Shown here: in pieces, positions 1 through 7,863 of the stretch
Layout of the letters: each line of letters begins with the position of its first letter
Numbering within the stretch: position 1 is the stretch's first letter
Source: CAZDSS01 sp964508185
GTDB taxonomy: Bacteria; Pseudomonadota; Alphaproteobacteria; Sphingomonadales; Govanellaceae
DNA: 33,987 bases
NCBI GenBank assembly: GCA_964508185.1
Contig: CAZDSS010000017.1
Location: 1-33,987, forward strand
Direction: 5' to 3'
The notes under the pieces: model-generated
What the model saw: only the letters and a program-made list of their open reading frames with translations
Databases searched by the model: none
What the model was told of the DNA's origin: nothing
Program-made: the position numbers and the translations under genes

Positions 1-383
1 GGATCGTCCAGCGGATCCATGAAGATCCGCCCCATGACATTGATGACGACCGCCGTCCGCCCGCGCCCGTCCTGATGCACGGCGACGCCGCGCCCGGGCG
101 TCCCCGCCGGGAAATTGGCCGGGCGCAGCACGCGGGGCTCGCGCGAGATGTAGGACGGCGTCTCCTTCTGGTCCCAGACATGGTTGCCGGAGGTGATCAC
201 ATGGACCCCGGCGTCGAACAGCTCGTTGCAGATCTGCTCGGTGAGGCCGAAGCCGCCCGCCGCGTTCTCCGCATTGGCGACGATGAAATCGAGGGAGAGC
301 TTCTCCTTGAGCTCGGGCAGATGGGACAGGACGGCGGTGCGGCCCGAACGGCCGACGATGTCGCCGAGAAACAGAACTCTCAC
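1..383 (-). CDS. YmdB-family metallophosphoesterase, N-terminal part (cut by window edge)
   Basis: The first 127 or so residues read as a YmdB-type (TIGR00282) calcineurin-like metallophosphoesterase. The N-terminus VRVLFLGDIVGRSGR carries the metal-binding Asp, followed by NAENAAGG and ITSGNHVWDQKE (the Asn-His metal motif). Members are known as 2',3'-cyclic-nucleotide phosphodiesterases that affect RNA turnover or signalling. The start is GTG at 383-381 with GGAGAG upstream at good spacing. It overlaps the stop of the folate cyclo-ligase gene by four bases (GTGA), so the two are probably translationally coupled. The C-terminal half lies outside the window, so the rest of the active site cannot be checked. 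Family assignment is firm; physiological role is inferred from homologues only. Confidence 0.85.
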   Translation of the reverse strand, partial: MRVLFLGDIVGRSGRTAVLSHLPELKEKLSLDFIVANAENAAGGFGLTEQICNELFDAGVHVITSGNHVWDQKETPSYISREPRVLRPANFPAGTPGRGVAVHQDGRGRTAVVINVMGRIFMDPLDD

Positions 384-1050
384 GCAGCACTCTCCTGGGC
401 GATCCAGCGGATCCCCTGTTCGGTCACGATGGCATCCAGCGGCTCGTCGCCGTCATGGGTCGGAATTTGCTCAAGCTCCTGCCCCGCGAAGCCGAGGCCG
501 ATGGCGTAAACCCGGTTCGACGCCCGCAGCGCGCGGAGCGTCCGGTCGTAATAGCCGCCGCCATAGCCGAGCCGCGCGCCCGCGGCGTCGAACGCGAGAA
601 GCGGCACCACGNNNNNNNNNNCTGCGACGTCCAGTGCGTGAACTCGGCGGGCGATTCGGCGCGCACGAACACGGCGGGGGTGACGACCGGCGCGTCCCCC
701 GCAGGAGCCGGTATGCCGTAGGCGCCGGAATCCATTCGCGTCTCGGGCGTCCAGGTCTTGAAGACGAGGGGAGCGCCGGGGGCCGCCACCACGGGCAGCG
801 CCACCCCATGCCCGCGCTGCACGAGGCGGGCCATCAGCGGGGCCGTGTCCATCTCGTCGCCATGCGACCAGTAGACGCCGATCACGGCGTCTTCAGGGAC
901 CGGCAGTTCGGCGATGGCGGCGCAGACATGGCCGGCGGCGGCGAGCGCGGCCTGACGGGCGAAGATCCGGTCTTCCGACAGGGCGCGGCGGCGTTCCCGC
1001 GCCTCGGCGCGGAGCGGCGGTTTGAGATCGGTGTTCAGCGTCCCCTCCAT
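380..1050 (-). CDS. 5-formyltetrahydrofolate cyclo-ligase, interrupted by an assembly gap
   Basis: This enzyme uses ATP to convert 5-formyl-THF to 5,10-methenyl-THF (YgfA/MTHFS family). The N-terminal part (LRAEARERRRAL, then VIGVYWSHGDEMDT and GIPAPAGDAP) and the C-terminal part (VPLLAFDAAGARLGYGGGYYDRTL, split here as VPLLAFDAAG and RLGYGGGYYDRTL) are both clear but lie in different frames. Ten N at 612-621 separate them. About 14 codons just before the gap (622-663) do not fit the family: TPAVFV should run almost directly into VPLLAFD. The break is therefore probably an assembly fault, not a real pseudogene. The start ATG at 1050 has AGGA upstream. Placement downstream of zapA and a 6S RNA is a widely conserved proteobacterial arrangement. 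Confidence 0.85.
612..621. other. Assembly gap (10 N)
   Basis: Ten unknown bases lie inside the folate cyclo-ligase gene. The tetranucleotide CGTG (minus strand) occurs both just before the out-of-family segment and just after the gap, which fits a mis-joined contig end. The true gap length is unknown. Confidence 0.99.
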
Positions 1051-1078
1051 CTTGTGCGATCGTCCTGCGGCGTCCGGC

Positions 1079-1245
1079 GATCACTGGGGCGGGGGGCGGA
1101 AACGACAGGTGACGGGACCGCCCTGGCCGTCGAGACTTTCATCATCCTCTGGCGCCATATTGCCAGGTGGGCGCCGTGTGCCCCGGACCAGGATCCCGGG
1201 CAGTGACAGCTCCCTAAGGGATGAGTATCGCCCCAGGGATTGATC
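1079..1245 (-). ncRNA. ssrS: Probable 6S RNA
   Basis: The gap between zapA and the 5-formyl-THF cyclo-ligase gene is the classical place for 6S RNA, which binds RNA polymerase sigma-70 holoenzyme and mimics an open promoter. On the minus strand the 5' segment GATCAATCCCTGGGGCG can pair with the 3' segment CGCCCCAGTGATC, closing a rod of about 167 nt with a small bulge. Inside there are further GC-rich complementary stretches around a less paired centre. I did not fold it computationally, and the exact ends and promoter are uncertain. The call rests on position plus the long closing stem. Confidence 0.72.
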
Positions 1246-1282
1246 TTGCTCGCGCACCGGGCAGAACCCGTCGGTCCTATAT

Positions 1283-1582
1283 CTAGGCGCTTGCCAGGCG
1301 CGCCGCAATATCCTCGATGGAGTCCGCCGCCTGATTGATGCGCTCGGTGATCGCCTCGGCGCGGCGGCCCTCCGCCGCCTGCCGCGCCTCCATCAGCTCG
1401 TCCGTGATGATGAGCGCGGCCATCATGAGAAGGCGCGCATCGCCCACATTGCCAACGGAGCCCGCGAGGCTGCGCACCTTCGAGTCCACATAGCGGGCCA
1501 GCGCCTCGATCTGCGGCTCCTCGCCGTCCCGGCAGGCGAGCTGGTAGGGCTGGTCGTTGATCCTTACGGTTACCTGTCCCAT
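1283..1582 (-). CDS. zapA: Cell division protein ZapA
   Basis: A 99-residue ZapA: the N-terminal domain begins GQVTVRINDQPYQLACRDGEE, here seen as the short stretches VTVRINDQPY and LACRDGEE, followed by the long C-terminal helix with DARLLMMAALIITDEL. ZapA binds FtsZ and promotes bundling of filaments in the Z-ring. Length is normal for the family. The start ATG at 1582 has GGAGG about six bases upstream. It overlaps the end of the upstream DUF4164 gene by 13 nt, indicating one transcript. The probable 6S RNA follows directly after the stop codon. Confidence 0.93.
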   Translation of the reverse strand: MGQVTVRINDQPYQLACRDGEEPQIEALARYVDSKVRSLAGSVGNVGDARLLMMAALIITDELMEARQAAEGRRAEAITERINQAADSIEDIAARLASA

Positions 1583-1905
1583 CCCGCGCCTCCGTCGCCC
1601 GCCTGTTCCCCGGCCATGGCCAGGTCGGCGTCCTCGCCCTCGTCCTCGCCCGCATCCTCAAGAAGATCCTGAAGCTCGGCGATCACCGCCTCGAGCCGCG
1701 CCCGCGCTTCCCGCTGCCGCGCCTCGAGCGCCGCCTGGCGCGCCCGCAGGGCCTCGCATTCCGCGCGCAGGCGGCGATTCTCCTCCGCCCGGGCCGCCGC
1801 GATGTCCGCCAGACGCGCGACCGCCTGCTCCATGCGGGCGAGCGCCGCCTCGACCGACTCGTCCGTCACTCCCGAACCAGGATGTCCGGGCGCTGCCTTT
1901 TCCAT
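1570..1905 (-). CDS. DUF4164-like coiled-coil protein
   Basis: A 111-residue acidic protein whose middle (about residues 17-85) is one continuous heptad-rich helix full of Ala, Arg, Glu and Leu, with a Glu/Asp-rich tail (EDAGEDEGEDAD). Small coiled-coil proteins of the DUF4164 type commonly sit directly upstream of zapA in alphaproteobacteria; by position a ZapB-like partner of ZapA is possible, but that is inference. There is no signal peptide or membrane segment. The ATG at 1905 has AGGA upstream. The end overlaps the zapA start by 13 nt. The family name is from memory of synteny and composition and should be confirmed with a profile search. Confidence 0.75.
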   Translation of the reverse strand: MEKAAPGHPGSGVTDESVEAALARMEQAVARLADIAAARAEENRRLRAECEALRARQAALEARQREARARLEAVIAELQDLLEDAGEDEGEDADLAMAGEQAGDGGAGWDR

Positions 1906-2178
1906 GCGTCGATCCTGTCCTCAAGAACCATGTCAGCGAGTTATATCCCGGGAGAGGCCGTCATGCCAACCCCCGCCCATTGCAAGGCAGAAAAGAAAAA
2001 AGACAAATTTTTCTGCACATTGGGGACCAGAATTAATTGTTTTTCTGAAATGCGCGGCGCGCGCCGGTTGCGGCCGGCAACAAGCCGGTTGACGCGGCAC
2101 CCGCCAATGGTCATTGTGACGCGCAATTTGTGGGGCCCGAGGTCCCACCGATCTACCCCACGAATTGTGCGAAACATT

Positions 2179-4170
2179 ATGGATCAGCAGAGCCAAATCA
2201 CAAGCAGCAAACGCATGGCGAACGCCATTCGCGCCCTCGCCATGGATGCGGTGGAAGCCGCCAAATCCGGACATCCCGGCATGCCCATGGGCATGGCGGA
2301 CGTGGCCACCGTCCTTTTCACCCGCTACTTGAAGTTCGATCCCGCAAAGCCCGACTGGGCCGATCGCGACCGCTTCGTGCTGTCCGCCGGTCACGGCTCG
2401 ATGCTGATCTATGCCCTCCTCCATCTCACGGGCTACGAGCGCCCGACGCTGGAGGACATCAGGAACTTCCGTCAGCTGCATAGCCCCTGCGCCGGGCATC
2501 CCGAGAATTTCGAGCTCCCCGGGGTCGAGACCACGACGGGCCCCCTCGGCCAGGGTCTTGCGACCTCGGTCGGCATGGCCATTGCCGAACGGCATCTCGC
2601 CGCCCGCTTTGGCGCGGACCTCGTGGATCACTACACCTATGTGATTGCGGGCGACGGCTGCCTGATGGAAGGGGTGAGCCATGAGGCGATCTCGCTTGCG
2701 GGTCACCTCCGTCTCGGCCGCCTGATCGTCCTCTGGGACGACAACGAGATCTCGATCGACGGCCCGACGAGCCTTGCGGTCTCCGACGACCAGAAGAAGC
2801 GGTTCGAGGCCGCGGGCTGGCATGTGGTGTCCTGCGACGGCCATGACATGGAAGCGGTCGCGGCGGCGATCGAGGCCGCCAGGGCCGATCCGCGCCCGTC
2901 GCTCATCGCCTGCCGCACGGTCATCGCCTATGGCGCGCCGACCAAGGCCGGAACCTCCGCCGCCCACGGCGCGCCCCTGGGCGCCGACGAGATCGCCGCG
3001 GCCCGCGCCGCGCTCGACTGGCCCCATGCCCCGTTCGAGATTCCGGACGACGTGCTCGCCGCCTGGCGGGATGCGGGCCGCCGCGGCGCCGCCGATCGCC
3101 TCGCCTGGGAAGAACGGCTGAACGCCGCCCCGCGCGACGTGCAGAAGGCTTTCGCCGACGCCATCGCGGGCGCGCTGCCTGAGGAGCTTTCGGCCGAGAT
3201 CAACAAGCTCAAGGCGGAAGTGTCGGCGCAGGCCAAGGCCGTGGCCACCCGCAAGGCGTCCGAGAACACCCTCGAGGTCATCAACCGCGTGGTGCCCATC
3301 ACCGTCGGCGGCTCCGCCGACCTTACGGGCTCCAACAACACCAAGACCAAGGGCCAGGCGCCCATGAGCCGCGACGATTTCAGCGGCCGCTACATCTATT
3401 ATGGCGTGCGCGAATTCGGCATGGCGGCGGCCATGAACGGCCTCGCGCTCCATGGCGGGGTCATTCCCTATGGCGGCACCTTCCTGGTGTTCGCGGACTA
3501 TGCCCGGGCGGCGATCCGCCTGTCGGCCCTGATGCGGCAGCGGGTGATCTATGTGATGACCCACGACTCGATCGGCCTCGGCGAGGACGGTCCGACCCAC
3601 CAGCCCATCGAGCATCTGGCGAGCCTCCGCGCCATGCCCAATCTCCTCGTCTTCCGCCCGGCGGATGCGGTGGAGACGGCGGAATGCTGGGAGCTGGCGC
3701 TCCGCGCCAAGGACACGCCCTCGATTCTCGCCCTCACCCGGCAGAATCTCCCGATCCTGCGCACGGCGCATACGGACGAGAACCTGTCGGCCCGCGGCGG
3801 CTACGAGCTCATGCCGGCGAACGGCGAGGCCAAGGTCTCACTCCTCGCCACGGGCTCCGAAGTGGAGATCGCGGTCAAGGCGCGGGCGCTTCTGGAGGAG
3901 CAAGGGATTCCGGCCCGCGTGGTCTCGATCCCGTCCTTCGAGCTGTTCGACCGGCAGACGGCCGAATACCGCAGGAAGACCCTGGGCGTCGGCACGCTCC
4001 GCGTCTCCATCGAGGCGGCTTCGACCTTCGGCTGGGAGCGGTATGTGGGCGAAGACGGCCTGATGTGCGGCATCGACCGCTTCGGCGCGTCGGCCCCCTA
4101 TCAGGACCTCTATCGCCACTTTGGTCTGACGCCTGAGACCATAGTGGACGCAATCGTCAAACGCGTCTAA
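2179..4170 (+). CDS. tkt: Transketolase
   Basis: A full-length, 663-residue thiamine-diphosphate enzyme that transfers two-carbon units between sugar phosphates in the pentose phosphate or Calvin cycle. Visible motifs include SGHPGMPMGMAD near residue 30, the GHGSMLIYALLH stretch, GPLGQGLA near 121, the ThDP-binding GDGCLMEGVSHE beginning at about residue 158, and DSIGLGEDGPTHQPIEHLAS in the pyrimidine domain. The frame stays open upstream to 1882, but family alignment starts at the ATG at 2179; the Shine-Dalgarno there is poor. The upstream 270 bp contains an AT-rich tract (about 1991-2045) and a TTGACG at 2089 that could belong to a promoter, but I see no convincing -10. gap, pgk and fba follow, giving a carbon-metabolism run. 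Confidence 0.95.
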   Translation: MDQQSQITSSKRMANAIRALAMDAVEAAKSGHPGMPMGMADVATVLFTRYLKFDPAKPDWADRDRFVLSAGHGSMLIYALLHLTGYERPTLEDIRNFRQLHSPCAGHPENFELPGVETTTGPLGQGLATSVGMAIAERHLAARFGADLVDHYTYVIAGDGCLMEGVSHEAISLAGHLRLGRLIVLWDDNEISIDGPTSLAVSDDQKKRFEAAGWHVVSCDGHDMEAVAAAIEAARADPRPSLIACRTVIAYGAPTKAGTSAAHGAPLGADEIAAARAALDWPHAPFEIPDDVLAAWRDAGRRGAADRLAWEERLNAAPRDVQKAFADAIAGALPEELSAEINKLKAEVSAQAKAVATRKASENTLEVINRVVPITVGGSADLTGSNNTKTKGQAPMSRDDFSGRYIYYGVREFGMAAAMNGLALHGGVIPYGGTFLVFADYARAAIRLSALMRQRVIYVMTHDSIGLGEDGPTHQPIEHLASLRAMPNLLVFRPADAVETAECWELALRAKDTPSILALTRQNLPILRTAHTDENLSARGGYELMPANGEAKVSLLATGSEVEIAVKARALLEEQGIPARVVSIPSFELFDRQTAEYRRKTLGVGTLRVSIEAASTFGWERYVGEDGLMCGIDRFGASAPYQDLYRHFGLTPETIVDAIVKRV

Positions 4171-4280
4171 ACAGTCGCCGAACGGCGCGACTCGTACCCG
4201 CGCCGTCACGGCATTCTGGGAAGTATTCTGGCTGGCAAGTATATCTCGCCACGGGGTGACACTGGGAAAGGAGCAAGAAC

Positions 4281-5288
4281 ATGGCGCTTCGCGTTGCTAT
4301 CAATGGATTCGGGCGGATCGGGCGCAACACGCTCAGGGCCATCGAGGAAAGCGGCCGCAAGGACGTGGAAGTCGTGGCGATCAACGATCTCGGCAAGCCC
4401 GAGACCAATGCCCATCTCCTGCAGTATGACAGCGTCCATGGCCGTTTCCCCGGCGAGGTGGGCGTGAGCGGCGATCAGCTCATCGTCAACAACCGCAAGA
4501 TCCGCGTCACCGCGGAGCGCGATCCGGCCAATCTCCCCTGGGGCGAGCTGGGCGTGGATATCGTCTATGAATGCACCGGCATCTTCACCAGCAAGGAAAA
4601 GGCGAGCGCCCATCTCAATGCCGGCGCCAAGAAGGTGCTGATCTCGGCCCCCGCCGACAACGCCGACCTCACCGTGGTCTATGGCGTCAACCACGACAAG
4701 CTGGAAGCGGGCCACACGGTCGTCTCCAACGCCTCCTGCACCACCAACTGCCTGGCCCCCGTCGCCATGGTGCTCAATGAGGCGGTCGGCATCGAAAAGG
4801 GCTTCATGACGACGATCCATGCCTATACGGGCGACCAGGTGGTGCTGGATACCCTGCACAAGGACCTGCGCCGCGCCCGCGCCTGCGGCATGTCCATGAT
4901 CCCGACCTCGACCGGCGCCGCCCGCGCCGTCGGCCTCGTGCTGCCCGAGCTGAAGGGCAAGCTCGATGGCACCTCGATCCGCGTGCCGACCCCGAACGTG
5001 TCGGTGATCGACCTCAAGTTCGTGGCCAAGCGCTCGACCACCAAGGAAGAGATCAACGCGGCCATCCAGGAAGCGGCCAACGGCAAGCTCAAGGGCGTGC
5101 TGGCGGTGAACTCGGCGGAGCTCGTCTCCATCGACTTCAACCACAACCCGGCGAGCTCCACCTTCGACCTCACCCAGACCCAGGTGATCGACGGCACCCT
5201 GGTGCGCGTCCTCAGCTGGTACGACACCGAGTGGGGCTTCTCCAACCGCATGTCCGACACTGCGGTTGCCATGGCCAACGCCCGCTGA
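4281..5288 (+). CDS. gap: Glyceraldehyde-3-phosphate dehydrogenase, type I
   Basis: A 335-residue phosphorylating GAPDH that makes 1,3-bisphosphoglycerate from glyceraldehyde-3-phosphate. The Rossmann start is VAINGFGRIGRN; the catalytic Cys153 sits in SNASCTTNC and the partner His180 in TTIHAYTGDQ. An Asp at residue 36 (AINDL) at the end of the second strand suggests preference for NAD over NADP. The start ATG has AAGGAG upstream. It follows tkt by 110 bp and is followed by pgk after 26 bp, so gap and pgk are almost certainly cotranscribed. No irregularities are seen. Confidence 0.97.
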   Translation: MALRVAINGFGRIGRNTLRAIEESGRKDVEVVAINDLGKPETNAHLLQYDSVHGRFPGEVGVSGDQLIVNNRKIRVTAERDPANLPWGELGVDIVYECTGIFTSKEKASAHLNAGAKKVLISAPADNADLTVVYGVNHDKLEAGHTVVSNASCTTNCLAPVAMVLNEAVGIEKGFMTTIHAYTGDQVVLDTLHKDLRRARACGMSMIPTSTGAARAVGLVLPELKGKLDGTSIRVPTPNVSVIDLKFVAKRSTTKEEINAAIQEAANGKLKGVLAVNSAELVSIDFNHNPASSTFDLTQTQVIDGTLVRVLSWYDTEWGFSNRMSDTAVAMANAR

Positions 5289-5314
5289 GGCAAGGTCAGG
5301 AAGGGGCTGCGGCG

Positions 5315-6505
5315 ATGCGGTTCAAGGGAATCGACGATCTCGAGGTGAAGGGCCGGCGCGTCCTGGTGCGCGCCGACCTCAACGTCCCCATGCAGGACGG
5401 CAAGGTCGCGGACGACACCCGCATCCGCGCCGTCGTGCCGACCATCGAGGCGCTCCGCGCGCGGGGCGCCCGGGTAGTGGTGATGTCCCATTTCGACCGC
5501 CCCAAGGGCAAGGTCGTCCCCGAGATGTCCCTGAAGCCCCTCACCGCTCCCCTGAGCGACGCCATCGGCTGCCCGGTGGCCTTTGTCGACGACTGCATCG
5601 GCGGGGAAGCGGAACAGGCCGTCGCCAGCCTCAAGGACGGCGACGTGCTGCTTCTTGAAAATCTCCGCTTCCATGCGGGGGAAGAAAAGAACGATCCCGC
5701 CTTCGTCGCGGCCCTTGCGAGGCTCGGCGACATCTATGTGAACGACGCCTTCTCGGCGGCCCATCGCGCCCATGCCTCGACCGAGGGGCTCGCCCATCAC
5801 CTGCCCGCGGCGGCCGGGCGTTCCATGGAAAGCGAGCTCAAGGCGCTGACCCGCGCCCTCGGCCAGCCCGAGCGGCCGGTCGCGGCGGTCGTGGGCGGCG
5901 CCAAGGTTTCGACCAAGCTCGACGTCCTGACCAATCTCGTCGCCAAGGTGGACCATCTCATTATCGGCGGCGGCATGGCCAACACCTTCCTTGCGGCGCA
6001 AGGGATCGCCGTCGGCAAGTCCCTTTGCGAGCATGACCTTGCGGATACCGCCCGCGACATTCTGAACCGTGCCAAGGCCGCGGGCTGCGAGATCCATCTG
6101 CCGAAGGACGTGGTGGTCGCCAAGGAATTCAAGGCGGGCGCCGCCGACCGCGCGGTCTCCGTCAGCGAGGTTGCGGCGGACGACATGATCCTCGACGTGG
6201 GGCCGGACGCCGTCCGCAGCCTGCAGGATCTTCTCGGCACCGTGCGCACGGTGATCTGGAACGGCCCCCTCGGCGCGTTCGAGATCGCACCCTTCGATCG
6301 CGGCACCGTCGCTCTTGCGAAGACCGCCGCGGAACTCACCCGCGCGGGCAAGCTCGTGACCGTCGCCGGCGGGGGCGACACCGTCTCGGCGCTCCATCAT
6401 GCGGGGGTCGCCGACGCCTTCACCCATGTCTCGACGGCGGGCGGCGCCTTCCTCGAATGGATGGAAGGCAAGGTCCTCCCCGGCGTCGCCGCCCTGGAAC
6501 AGTGA
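5315..6505 (+). CDS. pgk: Phosphoglycerate kinase
   Basis: A 396-residue kinase that transfers phosphate between 1,3-bisphosphoglycerate and ADP. The N-terminal substrate-binding motif RVLVRADLNVPMQDG, the VVMSHFDRPKG loop, LLLENLRFHAGEE, the GGAKVSTKL nucleotide-domain motif and the C-terminal GGGDTVSAL are all present. The frame is open further upstream inside gap, but the ATG at 5315 fits the family N-terminus (MRFKGIDDLEVKGRRVLVR) and has GGAAGGGG about eight bases before it. It is followed after one base by a small gene of unknown function, consistent with a gap-pgk-unknown operon. Confidence 0.96.
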   Translation: MRFKGIDDLEVKGRRVLVRADLNVPMQDGKVADDTRIRAVVPTIEALRARGARVVVMSHFDRPKGKVVPEMSLKPLTAPLSDAIGCPVAFVDDCIGGEAEQAVASLKDGDVLLLENLRFHAGEEKNDPAFVAALARLGDIYVNDAFSAAHRAHASTEGLAHHLPAAAGRSMESELKALTRALGQPERPVAAVVGGAKVSTKLDVLTNLVAKVDHLIIGGGMANTFLAAQGIAVGKSLCEHDLADTARDILNRAKAAGCEIHLPKDVVVAKEFKAGAADRAVSVSEVAADDMILDVGPDAVRSLQDLLGTVRTVIWNGPLGAFEIAPFDRGTVALAKTAAELTRAGKLVTVAGGGDTVSALHHAGVADAFTHVSTAGGAFLEWMEGKVLPGVAALEQ

Positions 6506-6506
6506 C

Positions 6507-6839
6507 ATGCCGCGCCCGGCGGTGATCGTCCGCACTGCGGGCGACGTCGCCCGGGCAGTACAGCGGGCCGGTTCCGGCCCGCTCGTGCTTCTGACGGCGC
6601 CCGGCGCCGCCGCGGCGGCAGGCCCCCTTTTCCTCAAGGCGATGACGGAACAGGCGGCGACGCGCGCCGACACCCTCGTCGTCATCGATTGCGACGACGA
6701 TCCGGGTCTTGCCCTCCTCGCGCTCCGCTCCGGCTGGCGGCATGTGATGCTCACGGGGCCCGCCGCCGATCAGGTGGCGAGCGCCGCCGCAAGCATCGGC
6801 GCCCGGATCCACGAACCGTCCGAATTTCCGCCGTCCTGA
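6507..6839 (+). CDS. Small conserved-looking protein between pgk and fba
   Basis: A 110-residue Ala-rich protein starting one base after the pgk stop, so likely translated from the same message. It reads like a compact alpha/beta fold: a predicted strand PLVLLTAPG, a helix, then the strand TLVVIDCDDDPGLALLALRSGW with a Cys-Asp-Asp-Asp cluster, and VMLTGPAADQVASAA. There is no signal peptide or membrane helix. I do not recognise a named family. Position in a glycolytic operon suggests a link to sugar-phosphate metabolism, but nothing in the sequence identifies a reaction. Codon use matches the neighbours, which argues it is a real gene. Confidence 0.75.
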   Translation: MPRPAVIVRTAGDVARAVQRAGSGPLVLLTAPGAAAAAGPLFLKAMTEQAATRADTLVVIDCDDDPGLALLALRSGWRHVMLTGPAADQVASAAASIGARIHEPSEFPPS

Positions 6840-6865
6840 CCGGGCCCGCTTTGCCCCGGTCCCGG

Positions 6866-6894
6866 TTGCCTAAAATCGGCCCATGGGCTAAACA
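6866..6894 (+). promoter_or_regulatory. Candidate sigma-70-type promoter of fba
   Basis: TTGCCT and TAAACA are separated by 17 bp, about 45 bp before the aldolase start codon. The -10 is imperfect. This would give fba its own transcript in addition to read-through from pgk. Confidence 0.4.
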
Positions 6895-6938
6895 ACTCCA
6901 AACTCCGCGCAATCTCCACAGTGAGGGACAGACAAGAG

Positions 6939-7859
6939 ATGAAGATCAGCCGCAAAGTGAGCGAAATTCTCAGCTGGTACGAGGGGGACAACCCCGGTAC
7001 CAAGGCCAATCTCGCCCGCATCCTCATGACCGGCAAGCTCGCCGGCACGGGCAAGATGGTCATCCTGCCCGTGGACCAGGGTTTCGAGCACGGACCGGCC
7101 CGTTCCTTCGCGCCGAATCCCGCGGCCTATGATCCGTGGTATCATCCGTCCCTCGCCATTGAAGCGGGCCTCAACGCCTATGCGACCCCGCTCGGCATGA
7201 TCGAGGCGGTGGCCGACCGCGTCGCCGGCCAGATCCCGCTCATCCTCAAGATCAACTCGGCCAATTCCTGGTCGCGGATCAAGGACCAGGCGATCACCGG
7301 CTCCGTCGCCGACGCCCTGCGCCTCGGCTGCTCGGCCATCGGCTTCACCATCTATCCGGGCTCGGACGACTGCTACAACATGATGGAAGAATTCCGCGAA
7401 CTGGCGGAAGAAGCCAAGGCCGTGGGCCTTGCGGTCGTCCTGTGGTCCTATCCGCGCGGCGGCGACCTCTCCAAGGACGGCGAGACGGCCATGGACGTCT
7501 GCGCCTATGCGGCCCATATGGCGGCCCTCCTCGGCGCCCACATCATCAAGGTGAAGCTGCCGACCGACCATCTCGAGCAGCCCGAAGCCAAGAAGGTCTA
7601 CGAGAAGGAAAAGGTGGACATCTCCACCCAGGCCAAGCGCGTCGCCCATGTGATGCAGGCCGCCTTCAACGGCAAGCGCCTGGTGGTGTTCTCGGGCGGC
7701 GCCACCAAGGGTGCGGACGCCGTCTATGACGACGCCCGCGCCATCCGCGACGGCGGCGGCAACGGCTCCATCATCGGCCGCAACACCTTCCAGCGTCCGC
7801 GCGAAGAGGCGCTGGCGATGCTGAACCGCATCATCCGCATCTATCAGGGCAAGGAGTAA
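6939..7859 (+). CDS. Class I fructose-bisphosphate aldolase (DhnA/FbaB type)
   Basis: A 306-residue Schiff-base aldolase of the DhnA type, which cleaves or forms fructose-1,6-bisphosphate. Seen motifs are VILPVDQGFEHGPARSF near residue 41, KINSANSW, GFTIYPGSDD, VVLWSYPRGG and HIIKVKLPTD; Lys204 in the last motif is the likely Schiff-base residue by family comparison. The frame is open six codons further upstream, but MKISRKVSEIL at 6939 matches the family start, and AAGAG lies just before it. It sits 99 bp after the small unknown gene and runs directly into the thiE-like gene, whose ribosome-binding site is formed by the last codons of this gene. Confidence 0.94.
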   Translation: MKISRKVSEILSWYEGDNPGTKANLARILMTGKLAGTGKMVILPVDQGFEHGPARSFAPNPAAYDPWYHPSLAIEAGLNAYATPLGMIEAVADRVAGQIPLILKINSANSWSRIKDQAITGSVADALRLGCSAIGFTIYPGSDDCYNMMEEFRELAEEAKAVGLAVVLWSYPRGGDLSKDGETAMDVCAYAAHMAALLGAHIIKVKLPTDHLEQPEAKKVYEKEKVDISTQAKRVAHVMQAAFNGKRLVVFSGGATKGADAVYDDARAIRDGGGNGSIIGRNTFQRPREEALAMLNRIIRIYQGKE

Positions 7860-7863
7860 GGGC

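Noticed and set aside
380..1050. Frameshifted pseudogene call for the folate cyclo-ligase
   Set aside because: The frame change coincides with a run of N and an out-of-family contig edge, so an assembly fault is more likely.
1933..3771. Minus-strand open frame of 612 codons opposite transketolase
   Set aside because: It has His/Arg/Gly-rich nonsense composition and no family motif, and it covers the clear tkt gene; a GC-bias shadow.
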